Source: Candidatus Sumerlaeota bacterium
GTDB taxonomy: Bacteria; UBP6; UBA1177
Assembly (NCBI GenBank): GCA_007136595.1
Contig: SLGQ01000359.1
Span: 1-17,013 of the forward strand
Length of the DNA: 17,013 bases
Direction: 5' to 3'
The notes below the pieces were generated by a model, which worked only from the letters and a program-made list of their open reading frames with translations, searched no databases and was not told the origin of the DNA. The translations under genes were made by a program, and so were the position numbers. Positions 7,900 through 14,728 of this stretch are shown here, piece by piece. How positions within the stretch are numbered: position 1 is the stretch's first letter; each line of letters begins with the position of its first letter.

Positions 7900-8598
7900 T
7901 TGAGAGCATTTTCTGTCCTTGTTTCCAACTTTGCCGGACGGAAGGAGCTTCCCGCTCAACATGGACTTTCTCTTTTCATAAGAATGGACGATACCGACAT
8001 TATATTTGATACAGGGGCAGATGATCTGTTTCTCCATAATGCCCGCTTTATGAATCTTCCCGTTCTGAACATTGACAGTGTTGTAATCAGTCATTTCCAT
8101 TATGATCACATTGGAGGACTTCCCCATTTGAGCAAGTACTTTTCAGTGGCAAACAAAGTTTGTGAAGTTATCTGTCCTGAAAGCTATGAAATGCCGCCAC
8201 TTCCGGCTCTAAGGAAAAGGTCTTCCGATTTTTTTAAAGATACGAATAAAAACGCTGCCATAATCGAAACTTCTACCGTTGACAAGGAAGGAAAACAAAT
8301 AGCTGAACTATCTATTATTGCAGGGAAAACAATGTTTGCAGGATGCGGTCACTCCGGTATTCATGAAATGGTTGAAACAGCTTTAAAAAAAGTTGGCGCC
8401 ATAGATACAATTGCCGGAGGATTTCATAATATGGAACACTCTTCTGCCGAACTTCATGCAACTGCTCAATTTCTTGCCGGGAAAGGAATAAAAAAAGTTA
8501 TCCTTCTCCATTGCACCACAATGAAGTTCATCCGCCACCTTGAAGACAGCGGAATCGAATGCAAAGTGGGATATGTGGGTCACTGTTATAATATTTAG
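7900..8598 (+). CDS. Metallo-beta-lactamase-fold hydrolase, COG1237 type
   Basis: Probable cytoplasmic metal-dependent hydrolase of 232 residues. The metal-binding motif HFHYDH is intact at 65-70. The flanking pattern (LPAQHGLSLFI near the start, IIFDTGADDLFLHNA at 34-48, IDSVVISH, then GCGHSGIHEMVE at 148-159, GGFH at 173-176 and LLHCT at 202-206) is that of the COG1237 group. That group is named after an archaeal enzyme that makes a ribofuranosyl-aminobenzene phosphate in methanopterin synthesis; bacterial members mostly lack a proven substrate, so no specific reaction is claimed. The TTG start follows the skp stop with no gap; GAGGT lies about ten bases upstream, and the conserved N-terminal strand requires this start. 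It is the last gene of the plus-strand envelope block, and its TAG stop abuts the stop of the convergent kinase gene. Confidence 0.85.
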   Translation: MRAFSVLVSNFAGRKELPAQHGLSLFIRMDDTDIIFDTGADDLFLHNARFMNLPVLNIDSVVISHFHYDHIGGLPHLSKYFSVANKVCEVICPESYEMPPLPALRKRSSDFFKDTNKNAAIIETSTVDKEGKQIAELSIIAGKTMFAGCGHSGIHEMVETALKKVGAIDTIAGGFHNMEHSSAELHATAQFLAGKGIKKVILLHCTTMKFIRHLEDSGIECKVGYVGHCYNI

Positions 8599-11500
8599 TT
8601 AATCAAGTGCCTTTTTTAAAGCTGAAACAAGTAATTTTATAGACACAGGTTTTTGAATATATGCCAAAGCCCCTTCTTTCAAAGCTTCAGAAATATCGTC
8701 ATTCATTGAATAACCTGAAAGAATAATGGACTTAATTCCGGGGTTAATTTTTTTCATTTCACGGAAAGTTTCAAGACCATTCATATCAGGCATGATCATA
8801 TCCATTATAACAAGATCGATCTTTTTATGCTCTTTTCTGTAAATTTCCAACGCATCTTTTCCGCAACAACAAGGTATTACAGCACAACTATGCAACTCAA
8901 GCATTTCGGAAAGAATTGACCTGACAATGTTTTCATCGTCAACGAGCATAATGTTTTTCGACTCCAGCGTAGTAAAAGAAACTGAGCTGAGATCATTAAC
9001 TATTTCACCGGAACACTCACATGGAAGATAAACAGTAAACTCAGAACCTCTTCCAACCTCAGTTTTTACATCTATGGTTCCTTTGTGGCTTTGAACTGTT
9101 CCAAGAACAGCCGCAAGTCCCATTCCGACACCGCCCTCTTCTCCTCTTGTTGTAAAGAACGGTTCAAAAATTTTGCTTAACACAGAATCAGAAATTCCCC
9201 TTCCCGTGTCTTTTACCGAAATTTTAACATATAAACCACCGGGTAGTCCGGTTCTGCTTAATATTGGTGATTTTTTATCAAGACTGATAAAAGATGTCCT
9301 GATATTTAAGTTGCCCCCTTTTTTCATTGCATCTCTGGCATTGAGACATAAATTTAAAATAGCGTTCTGAAGCTGCCCTGAATCACCGTTTACAACACAG
9401 GGGGCATCTTCAAGATCAAGATTGATCTTTATCCTTTTATCAATACTGTGTTTTAAAAGCTGCACTACTTCAACTATCTCGTCATTAACATCAAGAAGCT
9501 TTTTTACAACATTAGCTTTTCTGGAAAAAGCGAGCATTTTCTGTGTCAAATCCCCTGATCTTTCAGCAGCTCTTAAAATTTTAGATGCATAGTCAACAAC
9601 TCTTTCGTCTTGAGGATTTTGAACAATTAAAGAAGAGTACCCCATTATTCCGGTAAGCTGGTTATTAAAATCATGTGCAACTCCGCCGGCAAGCTGCCCC
9701 ACAGCATTCATTTTTTCAGCATGTTGAAGTTCATTTTGCGCTTTTTTCTGCTCGGTAAGATCAATGTGGGTTACACATATGTAGGGCTGCTCCTTTTCAG
9801 GTTTAAAACAAGTGCTGAATAAGTGTTTACGAGAGGGGGAATGATATCTTTCACATAGTTTTGAATCACCGTTCTCAGCCACCTCAATATAAAGATCACA
9901 CCACTGTGGCTCAAGTTCTTTAAAAGTGCTCATTAATTTTTTGCCCAAAAGTTCTTCTTTTTTCAACCCGAAAATCTTTTCATAAGATTTATTGACATCA
10001 ACATAAATAAAATCTTCTATGCCCCCGTTTTCATTATAACAAGGCTCAAAAAAAACAGCTCCGCTTGCCATGTTTTCAAAAACATGTCTGAATTTCTCCT
10101 CACTCCTCCTCAAAGCTGTTTCAGCTTTTCTTAAAACATCAATATTGACAAAAACAACTACTGAGCCATCAATTTTCCCAGTATCGTCAGTATAAGGGTG
10201 TATTCTTAAAAGATAAAATTCTCCGTTTTCGGACTGGATTTCATTTTCGTAAAAATATCCTGATTCCATAACATCTTTTATTTCACGAGAAATATCAATA
10301 TCTGAAAACCTTGAATTTATATGCTTTATCGGTCTCCCGATGTCATTATGGATAAGATCAAAAATCTGTCCTGCAGCAGGAGTAAAAAGTCTTATGTTCA
10401 TTTCTGTGTCAAGAAAAATAGTGCCGATTTTTGTACTCGCTATGAAATTGTCAAGGTCGCTGTTAATTCTTTTAATTTCATCTATTTTTTCCTGAAGTTC
10501 CCTGTTTGCAGCACAAAGCTCTTCGTTTGAGCTGTGTAATTCTTCATTGGTGCTTTGAATTTCTTCAGAAGATGCAATCAGCTCTTCATTAGAAGATTCG
10601 AGTTCTTCAATAGTTGACTGAAGATATTCCCGGGTATAAAAAAGTTCCTGCTCAAGATCCATTATTCTTTTCTTGGTGCTTGAATCAATATTTATATTCA
10701 AAGGTTTTTCAGAATCTTCAGCTTTTCTTTCTGTCTCTTCAATAGTTACAAGGAAAAAAGGGTTGTCGATCCCTTTATCATTTAGAGCTTCAAGACATAC
10801 TATAACCTCCGTACCATTTGTCGTGTATATGGAGCATCTGACAGGAACCGGATCAGTGTCATACTTTATAAAAAGGTCATTTAAAGCAATTGAGATATTA
10901 TAATCAATCATAGAAAGTATGTTTAAAGTCACTCTTCCTGATTTTGGCTGTAAATAAGGGGCTGTCTTTCCGAATGAATGGAGAACTTCTTTTGCATCAT
11001 TTATTAAAAAACCTGTAGGCATATACTTTTCAAGCAAAAGATCATAAGTTCTGAGCAATCTTGGATCATTGAGCAGTGTGGCATTTCTACCCATCATTTT
11101 AAGTGAATTTTCAAAAAAATTTCTCCCTTTGACTGGAAACCTGAGCCCGGAACCGGCAGAAGAGCCTTCAGATCTTTTGTAAAGATTGAATTTTCTGTTC
11201 ACAGTCTTAAATTCATTTTCCAAAGGAGTTACACTTTCACTTTTGCCGAGAAAAAGCAGTCCACCCGGCTTCAGTGAAAAATGAAAAGTTGACAATGCTC
11301 TTACCCTTGCTTCGTGATTAAAATATATCAAAAGATTACGACAGCTTATAAAGTGAAGTTTTGTAAAAGGAGCATCTCTTGTAATATCATGATGAGAAAA
11401 TATCACTTTATTTCTTATTACAGGAACTATCTGGTATAGATCATCATCTTTTTTTATGAAATATTTTTCAAGATATTTTGAGGGTATTGTTTTTACTTCT

Positions 11501-12009
11501 TCAGCACAATATATCCCTGCTGAAGCTTTCTGAATACACGGTGCATAAGTATCGGAAGCAAAAAGCTTAACCCTTGACAGTCTGCTGTCATCATTTAAGC
11601 CGTCTGCTATCATCATCATCAGAGAATAGGCTTCCTGCCCGGTGGCACATCCGGCAACCCAGATCCTTAACTCCCCTTCCGCATCTATTATTTCAGGAAG
11701 ATTTGGCATGATATAATTTTTAAGCCACTCAAAAGTATCGATATCTCTAAAAAACTGTGTTACTCCAATAAGCATATCATTGTAAAGAAGATCAAGCTCT
11801 GCCGGATCTTTTTTGATTATATCTGAATATTCATCAAGCGATTTACAATCACGAAGTCCCATCCTTCTTTCAATTCTTCTTGCTACAGTAGCCGGTTTGT
11901 AGTAATACAAATTGAGTCCATACAAGTTTAAAATATTGGTAAATATTTCATCATAATTTAATAATTCCATGTCATCCAGATTGTTTGTTTCCTGATTTTT
12001 ACCTTTCAA
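8599..12009 (-). CDS. CheR methyltransferase-PAS-histidine kinase-receiver hybrid sensor
   Basis: A 1136-residue cytoplasmic signalling protein with no predicted signal peptide or membrane helix. Domains in order: CheR-type SAM methyltransferase (about 18-280; VTQFFRD 83-89, SAM motif GCATGQEAYS 120-129, CRNLLIYF 223-230); a PAS-like segment common in CheB/CheR fusions (about 318-425); eight heptads of coiled coil (464-519); two PAS domains (about 520-628 and 635-755); HisKA with phosphoacceptor H779 in VAHDFNNQL; HATPase with N890, DTGRG 934-938 and GMGLA; and a receiver with D1070, acidic pair D1024/D1025, S1098 and K1120. All key residues are present. Unlike the common CheB-CheR-kinase fusions it has no CheB methylesterase domain. 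Start is TTG with GGAGAA five bases upstream; nearby ATGs are out of frame. No chemotaxis genes adjoin it, and its input and output are unknown. Confidence 0.93.
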   Translation of the reverse strand: MKGKNQETNNLDDMELLNYDEIFTNILNLYGLNLYYYKPATVARRIERRMGLRDCKSLDEYSDIIKKDPAELDLLYNDMLIGVTQFFRDIDTFEWLKNYIMPNLPEIIDAEGELRIWVAGCATGQEAYSLMMMIADGLNDDSRLSRVKLFASDTYAPCIQKASAGIYCAEEVKTIPSKYLEKYFIKKDDDLYQIVPVIRNKVIFSHHDITRDAPFTKLHFISCRNLLIYFNHEARVRALSTFHFSLKPGGLLFLGKSESVTPLENEFKTVNRKFNLYKRSEGSSAGSGLRFPVKGRNFFENSLKMMGRNATLLNDPRLLRTYDLLLEKYMPTGFLINDAKEVLHSFGKTAPYLQPKSGRVTLNILSMIDYNISIALNDLFIKYDTDPVPVRCSIYTTNGTEVIVCLEALNDKGIDNPFFLVTIEETERKAEDSEKPLNINIDSSTKKRIMDLEQELFYTREYLQSTIEELESSNEELIASSEEIQSTNEELHSSNEELCAANRELQEKIDEIKRINSDLDNFIASTKIGTIFLDTEMNIRLFTPAAGQIFDLIHNDIGRPIKHINSRFSDIDISREIKDVMESGYFYENEIQSENGEFYLLRIHPYTDDTGKIDGSVVVFVNIDVLRKAETALRRSEEKFRHVFENMASGAVFFEPCYNENGGIEDFIYVDVNKSYEKIFGLKKEELLGKKLMSTFKELEPQWCDLYIEVAENGDSKLCERYHSPSRKHLFSTCFKPEKEQPYICVTHIDLTEQKKAQNELQHAEKMNAVGQLAGGVAHDFNNQLTGIMGYSSLIVQNPQDERVVDYASKILRAAERSGDLTQKMLAFSRKANVVKKLLDVNDEIVEVVQLLKHSIDKRIKINLDLEDAPCVVNGDSGQLQNAILNLCLNARDAMKKGGNLNIRTSFISLDKKSPILSRTGLPGGLYVKISVKDTGRGISDSVLSKIFEPFFTTRGEEGGVGMGLAAVLGTVQSHKGTIDVKTEVGRGSEFTVYLPCECSGEIVNDLSSVSFTTLESKNIMLVDDENIVRSILSEMLELHSCAVIPCCCGKDALEIYRKEHKKIDLVIMDMIMPDMNGLETFREMKKINPGIKSIILSGYSMNDDISEALKEGALAYIQKPVSIKLLVSALKKALD
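10453..10620 (-). other. Eight-heptad coiled coil inside the hybrid kinase
   Basis: Residues 464-519 break exactly into eight seven-residue units, each ending in Leu or Ile (QSTIEEL, ESSNEEL, IASSEEI, QSTNEEL, HSSNEEL, CAANREL, QEKIDEI, KRINSDL). There are no insertions. This is the NEEL-type linker known from CheB/CheR fusion proteins and is expected to form a parallel dimeric helix that passes signals from the CheR/PAS part to the kinase part. Confidence 0.85.
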
Positions 12010-12014
12010 AAGAT

Positions 12015-12020
12015 TTCTCC
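12015..12020 (-). promoter_or_regulatory. Ribosome-binding site for the TTG start of the hybrid kinase
   Basis: On the minus strand GGAGAA lies five bases before the TTG at 12009. The two ATG codons just upstream (12028-12026 and 12022-12020 on the minus strand) are out of frame with the kinase, so this site decides the TTG start. A 10-base palindrome (CATGATCATG, 12020-12029) touches its 5' edge and might pair with a neighbouring copy or bind a protein; that is conjecture. Confidence 0.65.
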
Positions 12021-12040
12021 ATGATCATGTTTTTTCCACG

Positions 12041-12054
12041 CTAACACCCGTTAG
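12041..12054. promoter_or_regulatory. Perfect inverted repeat over the kinase promoter start region
   Basis: CTAAC-ACCC-GTTAG has perfect 5-base arms around a 4-base centre. The centre (between 12047 and 12048) lies almost on the predicted start point, and one arm touches the -10 box of the kinase promoter. This position suits a repressor operator. A short arm like this can also occur by chance. Confidence 0.4.
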
Positions 12055-12081
12055 AATACAGTTAAAGAATAGTGATGTCAA
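12053..12081 (-). promoter_or_regulatory. Sigma-70-type promoter for the hybrid kinase gene
   Basis: Reading the minus strand, a perfect -35 TTGACA (12081-12076) is separated by exactly 17 bases from a -10 TATTCT (12058-12053, four of six consensus bases). Transcription would start near 12046, giving a leader of about 37 bases before the TTG codon. Spacing and the perfect -35 make this the best promoter candidate in the window. Confidence 0.7.
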
Positions 12082-12107
12082 TTTCTGTATTTTTTTTATT
12101 TGCAGGT

Positions 12108-12113
12108 TATAAT
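12108..12113 (+). promoter_or_regulatory. Candidate -10 box for the yggS gene
   Basis: A perfect TATAAT lies 28 bases before the preferred yggS start at 12142. No good -35 is visible 16-18 bases upstream (the region is CTGTAT and a T-run), so the promoter would be weak or activator-dependent. A start point near 12120 would give a leader of about 22 bases holding a G-rich stretch (12129-12133). The same start point would make the ATG at 12121 effectively leaderless. Confidence 0.45.
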
Positions 12114-12141
12114 GCCTTGAATGTTTTCGGGGGTCATTGTA

Positions 12142-12837
12142 ATGGAAAGCAAGCTTGAGCTTTTAAAAAAGGTTTATCAGGTAGTTAGCGGATCGGCAGA
12201 AATTTCGGGAAGGACAGTTTCCGATGTTAGGCTGGTTGCAGTTTCAAAGAAAAAAAGTGCAAAAGATATTGAAGAATTAAGAAGATGCGGTGTCCGGGAT
12301 TTTGGGGAGAATTATGTTCAGGAATTTCTGGAAAAGCATGAAAAACTTAAGGAACTGGATATCAACTGGCATTTTGTGGGAACTCTCCAGAGAAATAAAG
12401 TTAAGTATATAATAGATAAAGTAAATATGATCCATACTGTTGACTCCATAAAACTTGCAAAAGAGATATCCAAAGAAGCTGCTAAAAAAAATATCCATAA
12501 AATCAAAGCTTTATTGCAGGTAAATATTGGCAGGGAACCTCAGAAGGGAGGGTTTTTGCCTGAAGAAATATTTGATGCCTACAATGAAATATCTGTAATG
12601 GAAAAAATTGAAGTGTGCGGTCTGATGAGTATTCCGCCATTTCTTTCCTCTGAAGAATTAAGACCCTATCACAGGGACCTTTCAAGACTTTTTTTTGATG
12701 TGACAAATAAATGCAACCCCGACCGCTCAAAATTCAAGGAACTTTCTATGGGGATGTCGGAAGATTTTGATACAGCTATAGAAGAAGGGGCTACGATCAT
12801 CAGACTTGGAACCATTTTATTCGGAGAAAGAACCTGA
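12142..12837 (+). CDS. PLP-binding protein of the YggS/PROSC family
   Basis: Cytoplasmic pyridoxal-5'-phosphate carrier and homeostasis protein with the fold of the alanine racemase N-terminal domain and no known catalytic reaction. From this start it has 231 residues, close to E. coli YggS (234). Visible landmarks are VAVSK with PLP lysine K36 (same number as in E. coli), DFGENYVQE, WHFVGTLQRNK, HTVDS, LLQVNIGREPQKGG, GLMSIPP, ELSMGMSEDFDTAIEEGATIIRLGT and the terminal LFGER. An in-frame ATG at 12121 would add seven residues with no family counterpart; it sits only eight bases after a TATAAT box and has no Shine-Dalgarno, so 12142 is preferred. The gene follows the divergent promoter region and is 75 bases upstream of the subtilase. 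Confidence 0.94.
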   Translation: MESKLELLKKVYQVVSGSAEISGRTVSDVRLVAVSKKKSAKDIEELRRCGVRDFGENYVQEFLEKHEKLKELDINWHFVGTLQRNKVKYIIDKVNMIHTVDSIKLAKEISKEAAKKNIHKIKALLQVNIGREPQKGGFLPEEIFDAYNEISVMEKIEVCGLMSIPPFLSSEELRPYHRDLSRLFFDVTNKCNPDRSKFKELSMGMSEDFDTAIEEGATIIRLGTILFGERT

Positions 12838-12912
12838 AATGACACGGTTAATTGCTGTGGTTGAAAAATTGCTTGCATTACTTGAATTGTTTTTTGCAAC
12901 TGGAGATTTGCC

Positions 12913-14712
12913 ATGAAAAAAATTTTTGTTATTTTGTCCATCTTTTTACTTGTTCCATCCTTTCTTTTTTCAGAAGAGATCTATTTTTATAGAGCAGGAA
13001 AAAAGATCGTGCTGAAAGAAAATCACAGCAATCACTCTTTTGTTTCAGATTCTGTTACTAAAGATCTGTCTGTTATTCCCCGTGGCGTACAGATAAATAA
13101 AAGAGAAGGTAACACCGTAATTATAGGACGGCTAACTTCAAGAAACAGAGAAATTCTTTTAAATCACGGAAGAATTTACCCTGCTTACAGAGACGGCAAA
13201 CTCGATTACTTTATAAATGACAGGCTTTTTGTTAAAATTCCGGGAAACCCGTCAAAAGAGGGTGCGGAAAAATGGTGCAGTGAAAACGGACTGGTTTTTA
13301 TAAAGCAGTACAAATATATCCCGGAGTGGTATCTTGTTTCATATAATGGCAATACTATCAAAAAAGCTGCTGAACTTGTTGAAAATAAATTGGCTGAACA
13401 AGCAGAACCAAGTTTTTTCATTCCTCTTGAACACCGGCTTTTTATCCCTGATGATCCGCTTTTTTTCAATCAGTGGCATCTTCATAACTTTGGAGGACCT
13501 GATTTAAGCGGCACCGATCATGCCCATGTTGCAAACGCATGGTCTGTCTTAAATGCTTATAACGGTTCTCTGGGAAAAGGGGTTAGGCTTGCAGTGATCG
13601 ATGACGGTTTTGATCTTGGTCACGAAGATCTTGCCGACAGATTTGTCAATGGTAAAAACTTTGGTGATGGTGGAGACCAGCCGCTTCCCGGACAGCGGGA
13701 CAATCACGGAACTGCATGTGCCGGAGTTGCCGCAGCTTCAGCTAATAACGGTGTGGGTGTCGCCGGAGCATGCCCCGAATGCAGTATCATTCCGATAAGA
13801 ATGAATATGGGCTGGGGATCTACTTTGGACCAGATAGCAATTGAATCTTTTTCGTGGGCAGCTGAACAGAATGCTGATATAATTTCAAATAGTTGGGGCC
13901 CTCCAGATGGTGGTGGAGCAATGGATATGAGCCAGCCTCTTAAAGATCTTGTTAGAAATTTAACCACAAACAGCAGGAACGGAAAAGGGATACTGATATT
14001 TTTTGCTGCAGGCAATGGAAATGAAAGTATTGAAACAGACGGTTTTGCAAGCAATCCTGATGTTTTTGCTATCGGAGCTACAAATGCTTCCGGAATGAGA
14101 TCCAGTTACTCCGATTTCGGACCTTCTCTTGATTTTATGGCACCAAGCAATGACATGGAAACCGGCTCAGGGGGTGACGGATGGGGTGGAAGCACTTTTG
14201 ACGGTATCTGGACAACTGACAGAACTTTCGGCGGATATGAACCGGGCAACAACTATACGGGAGGTTTTGGCGGAACTTCATCTTCATGTCCTCTTGCTGC
14301 AGGTATAACGGGGCTGTTATTGTCTGCAAACCCCGATCTGACCAGGGATCAAGTTTATGAGATCTATATGGTAACCTCTGACAAAGTGGGCGATATGCAA
14401 TATGACATGAACGGATTCAACACCCATTACGGATACGGAAGATTAAACACATGTGAAGCGGTCAAAATGGCTATAGAAATGAAAGGTGTAGATGTTTCGG
14501 GGGTAATTTGCGGAGAAAGTGATCACAACTTTGGAGATGATGATCCTGATCCTGATCCCGACCCCGACCCCGATCCCGATCCCGATCCTGATCCTGCCCC
14601 GGATACCGATAAAGAACAACCGGACACAGACGATGATGAAACGACAGTTGACGAAGATGTTCAATACAGGAAAAAAGATGGCGGATGTTCATGCAGTTTT
14701 ATAAATATTTAA
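12913..14712 (+). CDS. Secreted subtilisin-family (S8) serine protease with Asp-Pro linker and Cys tail
   Basis: Exported endoprotease, 599 residues. A signal peptide (about 1-20) is followed by a probable prodomain (about 21-180), then DDPLFFNQWHLHN, the usual entry to an S8 catalytic domain. The triad is intact: D230 in AVIDDGFD, H265 in DNHGTACAGVAA, S456 in GGTSSSCP, with oxyanion N368 in FFAAGNGN. The kexin-like tone of the entry suggests a subfamily near kexin, but no P-domain is present. After the catalytic domain (to about 530) come an acidic linker, nine Asp-Pro dipeptides (544-561), a Thr/Asp-rich stretch and a short basic patch. The protein ends at GGCSCSFINI with no membrane helix. 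A Shine-Dalgarno GGAGA lies six bases before the ATG. Extra cysteines (C287/C290, C514, C533) may form disulfides. Substrate unknown. Confidence 0.93.
   Translation: MKKIFVILSIFLLVPSFLFSEEIYFYRAGKKIVLKENHSNHSFVSDSVTKDLSVIPRGVQINKREGNTVIIGRLTSRNREILLNHGRIYPAYRDGKLDYFINDRLFVKIPGNPSKEGAEKWCSENGLVFIKQYKYIPEWYLVSYNGNTIKKAAELVENKLAEQAEPSFFIPLEHRLFIPDDPLFFNQWHLHNFGGPDLSGTDHAHVANAWSVLNAYNGSLGKGVRLAVIDDGFDLGHEDLADRFVNGKNFGDGGDQPLPGQRDNHGTACAGVAAASANNGVGVAGACPECSIIPIRMNMGWGSTLDQIAIESFSWAAEQNADIISNSWGPPDGGGAMDMSQPLKDLVRNLTTNSRNGKGILIFFAAGNGNESIETDGFASNPDVFAIGATNASGMRSSYSDFGPSLDFMAPSNDMETGSGGDGWGGSTFDGIWTTDRTFGGYEPGNNYTGGFGGTSSSCPLAAGITGLLLSANPDLTRDQVYEIYMVTSDKVGDMQYDMNGFNTHYGYGRLNTCEAVKMAIEMKGVDVSGVICGESDHNFGDDDPDPDPDPDPDPDPDPDPAPDTDKEQPDTDDDETTVDEDVQYRKKDGGCSCSFINI
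14542..14595 (+). repeat. Nine hexanucleotide units encoding (Asp-Pro)9
   Basis: Nine in-frame GAYCCY units encode residues 544-561 of the subtilase. Third-position changes (GAT/GAC, CCT/CCC) vary along the array, so the repeat has aged rather than just expanded, or is kept for its protein sequence. Asp-Pro runs form stiff, extended spacers and are common between a catalytic domain and a cell-surface anchor. Confidence 0.9.
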
Positions 14713-14718
14713 TTTAAC

Positions 14719-14726
14719 GGAGAAGG
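14719..14726 (+). promoter_or_regulatory. Ribosome-binding site for the TTG start of the prolyl oligopeptidase
   Basis: GGAGAAGG ends two bases before the TTG at 14729; the GGAG core is six bases away. It lies in the 16-base gap after the subtilase stop and supports both the TTG start and co-expression of the two proteases. Confidence 0.75.
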
Positions 14727-14728
14727 TC

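Noticed and set aside
7444..8127. A 227-codon open frame on the minus strand opposite skp and the start of the hydrolase gene
   Set aside because: It is the complement of the Lys/Glu-rich coiled coil, giving an implausible Phe/His/Cys/Ser-rich protein, and crosses two well-supported genes.
8599..12009. Frameshifted or decayed CheB-CheR gene
   Set aside because: The frame is uninterrupted, all catalytic motifs are intact, the promoter sits just upstream and no CheB remnant is visible before 12141.
12090..12097. Run of eight T as a rho-independent terminator
   Set aside because: No stem precedes it on the plus strand and no gene ends nearby; it lies between two divergent promoters.
12838..12912. 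Gap between the YggS-family gene and the subtilase as promoter or terminator
   Set aside because: Only a 5-base inverted repeat with a long loop (TTGCA/TGCAA) and poor -35/-10 pairs are visible; nothing beyond the subtilase Shine-Dalgarno is supportable.
14542..14595. Short repeat array considered as CRISPR-like
   Set aside because: Units are six bases, contiguous, in frame with a gene and have no spacers.
14443..14692. Minus-strand open frames with Arg/Gly/Ile or Asp/Arg/Gln repeats opposite the subtilase tail
   Set aside because: They are shadow translations of the hexanucleotide Asp-Pro array.
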